From Endozoicomonas euniceicola (GTDB lineage Bacteria; Pseudomonadota; Gammaproteobacteria; Pseudomonadales; Endozoicomonadaceae): a stretch of 64,000 bases of DNA. Below are positions 17,527-26,030 of the stretch, piece by piece. The first letter of the stretch is position 1; the number at the start of each line of letters is the position of its first letter. Made by a program: the position numbers and the translations under genes. The stretch spans positions 2,226,501-2,290,500 of the forward strand of contig NZ_CP103300.1 of the NCBI RefSeq assembly GCF_025562755.1. The letters run 5' to 3'. The notes beneath the pieces were generated by a model. It was not told the origin of the DNA, searched no databases, and saw only the letters and a program-made list of their open reading frames with translations.

Positions 17527-18375
17527 TCACGGGCATTGGGTTGCATAAGCCGCCTGAAAGTCTTTCAGCTGTTTGCGATTCAGTATCACGTTGCTACTGC
17601 CAGCGTTAATCAGCCTGGCAAGACAGGCTTGTTGTTTTGATGGGTCTTTGGCTTCTTCCAGCAGGCTGCCAGTCAATCGTACTTCCCGTAATTCAGGCTG
17701 ACCGCCGTTGAGGTCGATGATTTCAGTAAACTCTCCAATGCAGCATATTGCACAGTCGGGCAGATCACCATAGCTGTTTGCCTGCTGTTTTTCGGGAATC
17801 CCCAGTTTGACCAGTCCATAGGGGGTCATGCTACGTGTCACGCTGATTTTATCGGGTGCTTCTATGCGTATATTGGTGATGCCGGCAGAACATCGATCAC
17901 CTCCACTTATGGTCCGAATCCGTTCCAGATTGGCAGAACGTTTTTTTCCGGCAAGGGCATCATCCAGAATCGGAAAGGCATCCAGATCCAGCCCTTTAAA
18001 CAGAAAGCCAAAGGTAAATGTCCCGGAACCACCGTAGTTTACAGCGTAGCTGACCAGAACCTGCTGGTTTTCCATCTGGCCAATCAGGTTGTAAGCGGCG
18101 AAGGTGGGTAGTCTTTCGCGCTCTTTTTTACTGGTATCCATTGTCGTACGGGAAGCAGTGAAAGAAGCCTGCCATGGACTTTTCTGGTCAAAGGTCAGGT
18201 GAGCGTATTTTTTCTGGCAGGCTCGCAGATCCAGTGACGTCATGGTGTGAATGCTGCTGCCCCTTTCAATTTCGGCAAAACGATCAAGGCAGATAGGATG
18301 CAGTGCCTCGGCTATGGCAGTATCAGACAGTAAAAAAAACAGAGTTGTACTAAAGAACAGGGTTATTCTCATCAT
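17527..18375 (-). CDS. Secreted protein of unknown function next to ruvX
   Basis: 282 residues with a signal peptide (MMRITLFFSTTLFFLLSDTAIA). Cys-containing segments such as PICLDRF, SLDLRACQKKY and DCAICCIGEF suggest disulfides in the periplasm. I do not recognise the family. The start overlaps the end of ruvX by ~26 bp, so the two are probably co-transcribed. Its TGA stop lies inside the end of IS copy A. At a rejoined CTTTAG target the last codons would be TGC CCC TAA, giving the same C-terminus, so the protein is probably not truncated. Confidence 0.7.
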   Translation of the reverse strand: MMRITLFFSTTLFFLLSDTAIAEALHPICLDRFAEIERGSSIHTMTSLDLRACQKKYAHLTFDQKSPWQASFTASRTTMDTSKKERERLPTFAAYNLIGQMENQQVLVSYAVNYGGSGTFTFGFLFKGLDLDAFPILDDALAGKKRSANLERIRTISGGDRCSAGITNIRIEAPDKISVTRSMTPYGLVKLGIPEKQQANSYGDLPDCAICCIGEFTEIIDLNGGQPELREVRLTGSLLEEAKDPSKQQACLARLINAGSSNVILNRKQLKDFQAAYATQCP

Positions 18376-18790
18376 TCATCCAGCCTTCCAGAATAATCTG
18401 GGCAGCCATGCCATCGACAGGGTTTGAACCGTAATGTTTGCTGTGTCCCAGTCTATCGGCCCAGTCTTTGGCTTCAAACGACGAAAGACGTTCATCAGCC
18501 TCAAAAAAAGGCAGGTTAAAACGACCATGCAGACGTTTGCCAAACTTTCGGGCTCGCAAAGACATTTGTGACTCGCTACCGTCCATGTTCAGGGGAATGC
18601 CGACCACCACGGCATCGGGCTGCCATTCGTTAATCAGTGCTTCGACGGTATTCCAGTCAGGAATGCCGTCACGGGCTTTCAGCTGTGGCAGGGCAGTAGC
18701 GGTTCGGGTAATGGCCTGGCCGACAGCGACACCAATGTTTTTGGTGCCAAAATCGAAGCCAAGAATGGTTTTAACAGAAGAAGAAGTCAT
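18350..18790 (-). CDS. ruvX: RuvX/YqgF-family pre-16S rRNA nuclease
   Basis: An RNase H-fold nuclease implicated in 16S rRNA 5'-end maturation. The 146-residue protein shows TILGFDFGTKNIGVAVG with the catalytic Asp, VVVGIPLNMDG and EADERLSSFEA. The start is placed at MTSSSVK; three extra codons upstream (18799) are also possible. It follows algH after ~17 bp on the same strand, as in E. coli and Pseudomonas. The block is turned around relative to gshB. Confidence 0.93.
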   Translation of the reverse strand: MTSSSVKTILGFDFGTKNIGVAVGQAITRTATALPQLKARDGIPDWNTVEALINEWQPDAVVVGIPLNMDGSESQMSLRARKFGKRLHGRFNLPFFEADERLSSFEAKDWADRLGHSKHYGSNPVDGMAAQIILEGWMNDENNPVL

Positions 18791-18807
18791 AAAGCTCAAT
18801 GGTGTTG

Positions 18808-19380
18808 TCAGGCGTGTCCAACCTGACCAGACAGTAAATGCAAATCAACCCCCAGGGATGAAGCTGCCGCCGTCAGGCGCTGCTCGCTGGGGGTTGCGAA
18901 AATAATGGCAGGGCTGGCGGCGCAGGTCAGCCAGGTGTTTTCAGCCATCTCCTGCTCCAGCTGACCCGCTCCCCAGCCTGCGTACCCCAGGGCAACAAGC
19001 GCATGAGAAGGCCCTTTGTTGTGCGCCATGGCGACCAGAATGTCTTTGGAAGTGGTGAGGTTGAGACCTTCTCCCACATTAAGGCTGGACTCCCAGAACC
19101 GGTCATTGGAGTGCAGCACAAAGCCTCTTTCTGAGGCAACCGGACCTCCGGCATAAACAACGCTCTGGCTTTCCGACCAGACGTCGGGATACTCAATGCC
19201 GACCTGTCGGAAAATTTCTCCAAGGGTCAGCTTGGTGGGGCGGTTGATTACCACTCCCAGGGCGCCGTCGAGGCTGTGCTCACAGATAAGTGTCAGTGTT
19301 TCAGCAAAGGAAGGGTCGGCCATCTGGGGCGTGGCAATCAGAAAGTGGTTTTTGAGACTTTGGAAGCATGAAGTTCTCAT
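18808..19380 (-). CDS. algH: AlgH/YqgE family protein (UPF0301)
   Basis: A 190-residue member of the AlgH/YqgE family, with NHFLIATPQMADPSFAETLT at the N-terminus, GALGVVINRPT, YAGGPVASERGFVLH and ALGYAGWGAGQLEQE. It is linked to alginate regulation in Pseudomonas; its molecular function is unresolved. It lies directly upstream of ruvX in a probable operon. The tonB gene that usually precedes it is 0.8 kb away, with a zinc-finger gene inserted between them on the opposite strand. Confidence 0.92.
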   Translation of the reverse strand: MRTSCFQSLKNHFLIATPQMADPSFAETLTLICEHSLDGALGVVINRPTKLTLGEIFRQVGIEYPDVWSESQSVVYAGGPVASERGFVLHSNDRFWESSLNVGEGLNLTTSKDILVAMAHNKGPSHALVALGYAGWGAGQLEQEMAENTWLTCAASPAIIFATPSEQRLTAAASSLGVDLHLLSGQVGHA

Positions 19381-19517
19381 GTGCGCAGTATCGGGCGAAA
19401 CTTGTCAGTTGGCAACTTTTTGAAGAGAATAATGAAATTCCCCCCAACGGAAAGAAATAGGCGTATGATTTGAATCAGGGCAGTTCAAAAAGTTGATGGC
19501 ATTAAAAGAGGTTGTTC

Positions 19518-20126
19518 ATGCCAAAACTTCATCAGTGCACAGTGTGCAAAAAGACTTTTCCTCGTCCATCTAAGCTCGAAAGACACATGCGAGTCCATAT
19601 CGGTGAACAGCCATTTTCTTGTGACACCTGTGAAGCGACGTTTAAAGATAAGCGAAATCTCACTTATCACGAACGAACTCATAGGGGCGAGAAACCACTT
19701 GTCTGTGACATCTGTGGACGTGTTTTTGCACATAACAGCAATTTCAGCCGTCACAAGAGAGTCGTCCATTCAGATGCAAGACCGTATTCTTGTGAAACCT
19801 GTGGGCGAGCTTTTAAACATACAGATTATCTCAAAGTCCACATTAAAAAATGTCATCAAGGCTCGACCACCGCTGTTACGACGCAATCCCATAAAGAACC
19901 TGTCGGAACCGTCACGTCAACAACACATACCTTTAGCACGGGCTCCACGGAGACCTCCCTGAGCTATGTTGAGGCAGACAATGGAGAAAGAGTTCAAATG
20001 GTTACGGTATTGAGTGGGCCAATCCTGACAACCACCTTAACGCAAAATGAAGAAACCATTGGTTTTTGCGAATCCTTCGATGATTTTCAGGAAAATCTTG
20101 TGGATACATTACCAGAGCTTCAATGA
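19518..20126 (+). CDS. Eukaryotic-type four-finger C2H2 zinc-finger protein with acidic tail
   Basis: 202 residues from the ATG at 19518 (AGAGG upstream). Four tandem classical C2H2 fingers have ligands at ~C7/C10/H23/H27, C35/C38/H51/H55, C63/C66/H79/H84 and C92/C95/H108/H113. Linkers are Kruppel-like (RGEKPLV between fingers 2 and 3). A Ser/Thr-rich stretch follows, then an acidic, aromatic C-terminus (CESFDDFQENLVDTLPEL) resembling a transactivation domain. Bacterial Ros/MucR proteins carry one atypical finger, so this array points to a eukaryotic source. The gene interrupts the algH-tonB block on the opposite strand. A nucleus-targeted effector is the leading inference; a local DNA-binding role is possible. 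Confidence 0.85.
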   Translation: MPKLHQCTVCKKTFPRPSKLERHMRVHIGEQPFSCDTCEATFKDKRNLTYHERTHRGEKPLVCDICGRVFAHNSNFSRHKRVVHSDARPYSCETCGRAFKHTDYLKVHIKKCHQGSTTAVTTQSHKEPVGTVTSTTHTFSTGSTETSLSYVEADNGERVQMVTVLSGPILTTTLTQNEETIGFCESFDDFQENLVDTLPELQ

Positions 20127-20183
20127 TTTCTGGCTTCGCAGTCAGTCAGTTACGAGCACGTTACCGGGGCGGCAAAAAACGGT

Positions 20184-21059
20184 CTAGTTGCTAAACAGCC
20201 GATTGCCCCGTTCAAAACGCCAGGTTCGAATAATCTCTACCCGGTCATAGTCTCTCAGGTCGTTGCCAAACGGCGCATAGGGGGCAGCCAGTTTTACAAT
20301 ACGAATGGCGGCATCATCCAGAACCGTGGAGCCGGATGACTCCATCAGTTTTACGTCGTGTAATGTTCCGTCCCGGTTAATGGCGACCATCAGGCGCAGC
20401 TCACCATAGAGTTTTTCTTTTCTGGCCTGTGGTGGGTAATTCATATTCCCCACCCGTTCAACCTTTCGACGCCAGGTTTCTTTGTAGTAGGCGCCGGGTT
20501 CCTGCATGGTGGAGGCGGCCGTCAGGCGCTTGATTCTTGGGCGTTTGGCATATTCCTGCCGCTGCTGGCTGAACTGGGCTTCGAGGCTGGAAATTTCCTG
20601 CCTGAGATCAATGCGTTTGTGAGGCCTTACCTGTTCCGGTGTGTCCGGTGTGGGCTTTTTATTTTCTGCTTTGTCGGGGGTTTTGCGTTCGACTTCAGCC
20701 CTGGTTGAAACCTGTGCGGTCTGGGACTGTTCCTGTTTGGGAGAGGCCTCTTTCTGGGCTTCCAGTACCACTTCATTAATCTGATTGGACTGAAATTCTG
20801 CTTCCTGGTCCGTTTGTGGCCTGGCTTTTTCTTCCAGTGTCCCGCTGCCCTGCTGGTGGAACTGTGCCAGGTAATCCGCTTCTTCAGGCTTTTCCTGACT
20901 TTTGTAGGTAGCGAGGGTCACTTCAAGGGTTTTGGGGGGCGCAGGCATTTCCTGCAAGCCAAAGGATATTCCCAGCAGAATGACAGCATGAATGGCTGCT
21001 GCCATGAAAATGGTGAAGCTTAAACGATCGATTGAAGAAACGCTGGTCATTGTGGACAT
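20184..21059 (-). CDS. tonB: TonB-family energy transducer
   Basis: About 291 residues from the Met of MSTMTSVSSIDRLSF; upstream in-frame Mets reach 21101. There is one N-terminal membrane segment (FTIFMAAAIHAVILLGISF) and a long charged periplasmic spacer rich in Glu, Gln, Lys and Pro. The C-terminal TonB domain includes YPPQARKEKLYGELRLMVAI and ESSGSTVLDDAAIRIVKLA. TonB couples the proton-motive force to outer-membrane receptors. In Pseudomonas a tonB-type gene lies between gshB and algH; here it is still beside algH, but the block is inverted. Confidence 0.88.
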   Translation of the reverse strand: MSTMTSVSSIDRLSFTIFMAAAIHAVILLGISFGLQEMPAPPKTLEVTLATYKSQEKPEEADYLAQFHQQGSGTLEEKARPQTDQEAEFQSNQINEVVLEAQKEASPKQEQSQTAQVSTRAEVERKTPDKAENKKPTPDTPEQVRPHKRIDLRQEISSLEAQFSQQRQEYAKRPRIKRLTAASTMQEPGAYYKETWRRKVERVGNMNYPPQARKEKLYGELRLMVAINRDGTLHDVKLMESSGSTVLDDAAIRIVKLAAPYAPFGNDLRDYDRVEIIRTWRFERGNRLFSN

Positions 21060-21150
21060 TGACAGTGGCTGGCCTCGTAAGTCATTCCTGAGGATGAACA
21101 TTCATGACATTGTCATGAATGTTACAGGCACTGACAAGAGGCTGACAGGA

Positions 21151-22665
21151 TTATCTTTTTTGCGGTTTCGCTGAAAGCCATCCATCTCTCTCAACAGCCC
21201 AGGTTTGATGATGATTGACTTTCATACAACGGAGCTGCTGGATGCCGTCAAGAATTGACAGAGTTTTAAGTTTTCCACGCCCGTGACGCAACGTTCTTAA
21301 AAAATTAAAAAAAGAAGATTTAGTATCTTTGTCAGACATTATTTTTTTTGCATTTTCTTCTGGTAATAAATCCGTTCTTGAAGAGTAGTAATTGACGTCT
21401 GGCATCCAACATTCTTTGAAGTCGGTTATACCTTTTAGTTTTTTACACTCTCTCAGTGCTTGTCCATTGACAAGATATCTGTGTAGCTGTTCTGCTTTTT
21501 CTTTTAAATCTTTTATGTCTGTGGATTGGGTGTTTCGTAAATATTCAAAATGATCATTGTGTTGAGCAATACGTTGTTTTTTATCTGTTGTTAATCTTTC
21601 GTGCTTTTTTTGTCCTATTAGAAAATTTTTTATGTACAGATGTGATGTTTTACAAAAACCATTTTCTGCAATTTGAAAAGTTGCTGGCCTTATAAGGACA
21701 TTATCAATATCGATATATCTTAAAGATTTATCTTCCCATAGAGATAATTTTTCATGAAAAAGCTTTTTACCTATTTGTTTGGATTTATGCTTTGCTACAG
21801 ATAAAACATACTTTGCATCAACAATAGCGCAGACCCTAATAAGATCCATTAAATCAACACTTTTTGTCTCTTGTTTACTGAATTTTTCTACCATAGCTGA
21901 TTCTGATAAATCTTCTTCAATAGAAATAACTAGAATGTTGCTATGATCTGCAAATAAATTATTCATTGTTTCTATTTGTTCTTTTGACATGGAGTTGTTT
22001 GTGTAGATTAGTATTACAGGGATGTTGTCTTTTGATAACCTTGATGCTTCTTCAGCTATCAAACTGACATAATCAAAGCCCTTTTCATTGTTTTTTCCAT
22101 CAAATAATGTTGTGCCATGGTAGGCGTACCATGTGTGAAATATTGGGCCTGGGGGAATTATTTTCAAATTTAGACTCTGGGCTTCATCAAAAGAATTGAT
22201 GCCCGAGTAAAATAATGCTGTAGCCATATTTTCCAAAGAAAAAGAGTCTATTTTTGCATCCAGAATTTGTAATTGTACTAACTTCTGAACTATCTCTTTT
22301 TGTTGTGAAATATCCGGTAGCGGATAGCTTTGTTCTATTGATGTTAACGTTGCTTGTGCTTCTTGTTTATCTTCTTCTCTGTTTTTTGTAATTCTGCTAA
22401 CCTGGTCTGCCTTGGAGATTTTACTTGGTATAAGTTGTACTTTAGCGATTTTTTTGTCGTCTTCTTTTTGTAACTGATCAGGCAGTTTAATTTGAAGATC
22501 ATGCCCTGTCAGGGCTGAATGGAGCCGTTGCAGGTAGTGGTGAAGATATGGAGTTGTGAACGCTACCAGCCTACCTAAATACTGCCCTATGCTTTCAGAG
22601 CAATCTGGCCTCTCGTCAATATAATCCAGACTTTTTTGAGAAGTAGTATTTGAAATCTGATGCAT
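21151..22665 (-). CDS. Unknown 504-residue protein, weakly glycosyltransferase-like; candidate effector
   Basis: An AT-rich gene unlike its core neighbours, with no signal peptide. Residues ~55-130 are charged and probably helical. Three weak features recall DXD-type glycosyltransferases such as the TcdA/B or Och1 groups: PIFHTWYAYHG (~174-184), VDLMDLIRVCAIVDAKY (~270-286) and LRYIDIDN (~315-322). The canonical GGxYxDxD is not present, so it may be divergent, inactive or unrelated. It lies between tonB and an IS copy, outside any conserved operon. Low base GC and position suggest horizontal acquisition. Confidence 0.5.
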   Translation of the reverse strand: MHQISNTTSQKSLDYIDERPDCSESIGQYLGRLVAFTTPYLHHYLQRLHSALTGHDLQIKLPDQLQKEDDKKIAKVQLIPSKISKADQVSRITKNREEDKQEAQATLTSIEQSYPLPDISQQKEIVQKLVQLQILDAKIDSFSLENMATALFYSGINSFDEAQSLNLKIIPPGPIFHTWYAYHGTTLFDGKNNEKGFDYVSLIAEEASRLSKDNIPVILIYTNNSMSKEQIETMNNLFADHSNILVISIEEDLSESAMVEKFSKQETKSVDLMDLIRVCAIVDAKYVLSVAKHKSKQIGKKLFHEKLSLWEDKSLRYIDIDNVLIRPATFQIAENGFCKTSHLYIKNFLIGQKKHERLTTDKKQRIAQHNDHFEYLRNTQSTDIKDLKEKAEQLHRYLVNGQALRECKKLKGITDFKECWMPDVNYYSSRTDLLPEENAKKIMSDKDTKSSFFNFLRTLRHGRGKLKTLSILDGIQQLRCMKVNHHQTWAVERDGWLSAKPQKR

Positions 22666-22890
22666 ATTTTCTGCCCTTAATAATTATTTAATGCATAGTC
22701 AGTACTTTTAAGTAACGATTGGGTCAGAGAATTCCACTAAGGTTAAATGCTCTCTTTTTATCGCAAAACTTTGATATTAGATTTTGTATGCTGAGTGATT
22801 TTTAGTGACTTGTTGCCGTTATATAATCCCTCAGTAATTAGTCCTTTGTGACCATTTATAGTTCAAAAAAATGCTGACATGTATGTAAGG

Positions 22891-23007
22891 ATGCCTAACA
22901 AAAAGAGGCTGCCTTCATTCGCTTATCAAAAGATAAGAAGCACGGAGGCACACAGTTGGGAAGGAAGCAGGGGAATGTTCAAGGATGCACTGAAAACGTT
23001 GAATTAA
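22891..23007 (+). CDS. Possible small protein (38 residues)
   Basis: A short frame beginning MPNKKRLPSFAYQKIRS and ending FKDALKTLN lies in the ~440-bp gap between the putative effector and IS copy B. TAAGG is upstream but very close to the ATG. It may be a remnant of a longer gene. The rest of the gap (22666-22890, 23008-23061) shows nothing I can assign. Confidence 0.25.
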   Translation: MPNKKRLPSFAYQKIRSTEAHSWEGSRGMFKDALKTLN

Positions 23008-23061
23008 GAGGGAGAATCGTAAGTTTAGAAAAATGTGGTTTGGGAGATAATCTCATGAAAA

Positions 23062-23103
23062 GCCTGAAGTGGCAGATTGCAACTTCAGGCAATATTTTTC
23101 TTT
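23062..23103. terminator. Bidirectional terminator hairpin displaced by IS copy B
   Basis: A perfect 9-bp stem (GCCTGAAGT / ACTTCAGGC) with an 11-nt loop. The plus-strand side continues AATATTTTTCTTT. On the minus strand the stem is followed by TTTTCATG. It now abuts the IS end at 23104. It probably served gshB (if the segment was inverted) or pilT before the IS events. Confidence 0.65.
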
Positions 23104-23143
23104 GTGACTGCTCCCCACCCTATCGGGTGAGGCTTCTGATTTC

Positions 23144-24316
23144 TTAGGCAGCAACCGACAGTCTGCCGGATTTACGCAAGCCTCCATCAGCAGAAACGGA
23201 CAGTCCTTCCGCCTTTAATTTCAATATGCCTTGCTTCTTGATATTGCGAGCTGCATTAATATCCCGGTCATGGATAGCACCACAGCTACACTCCCATGAT
23301 CGGATTCTCAATGGCATTTTTTCCTGTTTCAAATCGCAGACTGAGCAAGTTTTAGAGGATGCAAACCACTGGTCTATCTTCACCAGATGTTTACCTTCCT
23401 GCTTTGCCTTGTATTCGAGTTTGGTTATCAGTGAGTGCCAGCCAGCATCAGCAATAGAACGTGCAAGACGCTTGTTCTTGAGCATGTTTTTAACTTTCAG
23501 TGTCTCCACAATCACCGCTTGGTTTTCGTCGATGAGTTGTTTTGATAGCTTATGCTGAAAATCATTACGGGCAAAGGCTACACGCTCATGCGCCTTTGCC
23601 ACCAATAAACGGGCTTTGTGCCTACCTTTTGAGCCTTTCTTGCAGCGAGATAGAGCCTGTTGTTTTCTTTTCAGGTTACGTTGTGCTTTTTTCAGAAAGC
23701 GAGGATTGCCAGTCTTATGGCCGGTACTGGTGATAGCCAGATCAGTAATCCCCATATCAACACCGACAACCTGATTAGCTTCAAGATTATCAATCTGTTT
23801 TGGTTGTTCCTGGGTATCATCAGCCAATATGGAGGCAAAATACTTGCCGGTTAGCGTTCTGCTCAGGGTGATAGACTTCACCTTACCCACTATTTCACGA
23901 TGCACTTTAGCCCTTATGGGCTTGCACTTGGGGATTTTTATCCCGTTATCGCCCACAGAGACAGACGTACAATGGTAGCTACTTTGCTTGCCATGCTTTT
24001 TCTTGAAGCGAGGAAATCTTGCCTGCAATTTGGGATTGAAAAAGTTTTGAAAGGCCGTATCCAGATTGATAGTGGCCTGTTGCAGTGCAATAGAGTCAGC
24101 GTTTTTCAGCCATGAGTACTTTCGGCTTTTCTTGGCTTTTGCCAGCAAGGGCTTCAGGTGTTTTTTGGGAGAAAGGCTCTGCCCACGAACCTTGTAATAA
24201 TGAACCTTAATAGCCAGGGCCTTGTTCCATACGAACCGCACAGCATCAAACTGACGGTCGAGAAATTCCGCCTGCTCTGATGTTGGATAGATTCGTACTT
24301 TGGTGGCTCTCAGCAT
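23144..24316 (-). CDS. tnpB: TnpB RNA-guided nuclease of IS200/IS605 element, copy B
   Basis: 390 residues, differing from copy A at two positions only (Gly for Trp and Cys for Arg in the DNGIKIPKCK stretch). The RuvC residues (D of VDMGI, E of VETLKV, D of HDRDIN) and the zinc ribbon are present. The changed Trp lies outside these motifs; its effect is unknown. The predicted guide would be the minus-strand sequence leaving the element at 23103 (starting AAAGAAAAATATTGCC). Its upstream region is separated from tnpA by an inserted IS, which could alter expression. Confidence 0.9.
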   Translation of the reverse strand: MLRATKVRIYPTSEQAEFLDRQFDAVRFVWNKALAIKVHYYKVRGQSLSPKKHLKPLLAKAKKSRKYSWLKNADSIALQQATINLDTAFQNFFNPKLQARFPRFKKKHGKQSSYHCTSVSVGDNGIKIPKCKPIRAKVHREIVGKVKSITLSRTLTGKYFASILADDTQEQPKQIDNLEANQVVGVDMGITDLAITSTGHKTGNPRFLKKAQRNLKRKQQALSRCKKGSKGRHKARLLVAKAHERVAFARNDFQHKLSKQLIDENQAVIVETLKVKNMLKNKRLARSIADAGWHSLITKLEYKAKQEGKHLVKIDQWFASSKTCSVCDLKQEKMPLRIRSWECSCGAIHDRDINAARNIKKQGILKLKAEGLSVSADGGLRKSGRLSVAA

Positions 24317-24331
24317 GGAACGTTATTTCAG

Positions 24332-26030
24332 CCTAAATTCAGCAGTTGAACGCCACTGAGCCATGCCATTAGGAATAGCTTCTCACGGTTCTGAGCAGCG
24401 TTTTTTTAAGTCATTAGCCCGATCGAATTAATGGTTGCATCGTAATAACCTGCCCTTTTTTCAAAAATTTTGAGACCGCTTTCGTTAAAATACGACACCA
24501 TGCGTTAATTGGATTCAACTGCGGTGCGATACTTTTGATTGAATCAAAAAAATCACACAGTTCACTTTGTAATTTCGCAATTTTATACATCCATCGATGC
24601 TGGCTTGTCAGCTTTATTTTCTTTTGGTTGCCAGAGTGGGTCAGCTTGCCAATTGAACTCATTAATAAGGGACGGCTGGTAATTGATTCTTTATGGGAGT
24701 CCGGATTACTCAATCGAACGTATAGCGTCCACCAGTTGTAAACCAAGGCAACCATTCGGGCCAGCATTCGACATCTTGCCATATCTTTTGTTACATAACC
24801 GCCCCAGCCCCATTGGTTTTTGATTTCATCAAAGTTATTTTCACAGTCAGCCCTATTGCGATAATGATTAATGATCGAGACTATATCATTATCAAGAGAT
24901 GTGACCAGAACCGAATACTCGTAAGCTTTTATATTTTCTGGCTCTTCTATTAATGCTAACGTTTGTTGACGTTCTTTTATTCCTTTTTCCAACATCGGTA
25001 TTTCATTTTCAGGACGCCGTCTTCGAACAATAATTATGCGTCTTTCTTTTTTCCAACCTGACAGTTTAATTACGGATTCTTTTCCCTCCCAATGGTTGTC
25101 GTATTTTACCCATCCTCCGCTACAGTGCGCATTCCCTATGGCTTTCTTAACGTTGTCGTGCTTCTTCATTTTAAAAAGATAATGACAACCAGCATCTTCC
25201 AATTCGCTCATTACCCGGTCACTTCCCCAATCACAATCACCACGAACAAATTCAGGCCAGCAGCGTTTTGGAAGTCGATTTAATAGCTCCATTAAACCGG
25301 GTAAAGAGTATTTACTTTGACTTTGATTTCCGGGTCTGACTTCAACCTCCAGTATTAATTTAAGATTAGCCATCATATATGAGTGGTAAGTATGAGAGGG
25401 TCTCCCTTTCTTATGTGGGTTATAGCCATTAACCGCTCCTTCCTGATGCCCATAAATGGTTTTCACGGTAACATCAACATCCATAATCCATGGAATGGTT
25501 AATAACGGATCAAAACAGAGATGGAGGTGTTTTTGCATCCATTCAACGCCTTCATCTTCGTCAATCTTCTTTAAACCACGCCTGGCAGAATCATCGCTGA
25601 CAATTTTTTTCATCCCGAGCAACTGAGCGTTTACTTTATCACCAATAATTGTTCCGATATGCGCATAGCGTTTATGTCCTGAAAGAATGGAAAGCATTAA
25701 TGAGCCAATCACATCCACTTTTTGAGGGGCGTTTGGGCTTTTATAAGTTAGTGGGCAATCGTTAATCCAGGGTTCAAATCGGTGACCTGTTTTTAAAAAC
25801 TGTATAAAAAAAGGAAGCTGTCCCATTGGGGTGACCGATGCTTCAGGCTCCCACTCGACATGAATTTTACCGTCGAAAGAATCGACTTCGAGTTTGACGG
25901 ATAAGGGATCTTTTTTCATTTCAGACAACTCACCCTTTGGGGGAGTGGGTTTTGGTGGTCGAACCATCTTCGAGCCCTCAATATTGTTGAGGGTTAGAGT
26001 TTAGCTCAGGGGTTAACCGCTGAATTTAGG
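24332..26030 (-). mobile_element. IS1380-like insertion sequence inside copy B
   Basis: 1699 bp with perfect 12-bp terminal inverted repeats (CCTAAATTCAGC at the left; GCTGAATTTAGG at the right) and a 5-bp duplication TTCAG (24327-24331 and 26031-26035). The empty site is visible in copy A between tnpA and tnpB. It carries one DDE transposase. Family assignment is by transposase pattern and CCT ends, from memory of the family. Confidence 0.85.
24414..25967 (-). CDS. IS1380-like DDE transposase
   Basis: A 517-residue intact frame filling the element. Recognisable blocks are the first catalytic region (WIMDVDVTVKTIYGHQEGA), YNPHKKGRPSH, FVRGDCDWGSD with the second Asp, and YRNRADCENNFDEIKNQWG with the Glu of the Y-R-E signature. 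Length and order fit the IS1380 branch of the IS4 superfamily. Nothing indicates inactivation, so this element may still be mobile. Confidence 0.85.
   Translation of the reverse strand: MVRPPKPTPPKGELSEMKKDPLSVKLEVDSFDGKIHVEWEPEASVTPMGQLPFFIQFLKTGHRFEPWINDCPLTYKSPNAPQKVDVIGSLMLSILSGHKRYAHIGTIIGDKVNAQLLGMKKIVSDDSARRGLKKIDEDEGVEWMQKHLHLCFDPLLTIPWIMDVDVTVKTIYGHQEGAVNGYNPHKKGRPSHTYHSYMMANLKLILEVEVRPGNQSQSKYSLPGLMELLNRLPKRCWPEFVRGDCDWGSDRVMSELEDAGCHYLFKMKKHDNVKKAIGNAHCSGGWVKYDNHWEGKESVIKLSGWKKERRIIIVRRRRPENEIPMLEKGIKERQQTLALIEEPENIKAYEYSVLVTSLDNDIVSIINHYRNRADCENNFDEIKNQWGWGGYVTKDMARCRMLARMVALVYNWWTLYVRLSNPDSHKESITSRPLLMSSIGKLTHSGNQKKIKLTSQHRWMYKIAKLQSELCDFFDSIKSIAPQLNPINAWCRILTKAVSKFLKKGQVITMQPLIRSG

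Larger units (their letters stand above)
14449..17530. mobile_element. IS200/IS605-type element, copy A (interrupted by an ISAzo13-type element)
   Basis: Boundaries come from comparison with copy B: identity begins after a shared CTTTAG (14443-14448) and ends near CAGTCAC (17524-17530). Without its internal insertion the element is ~1777 bp, the same as copy B. It has divergent tnpA and tnpB and no terminal inverted repeats. Subterminal hairpins are visible at the tnpA side (CGCCC/GGGCG and GGAAGGC/GCCTTCC) and after tnpB (CACCC/GGGTG). This matches the single-strand-transposing HUH family. Confidence 0.9.
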
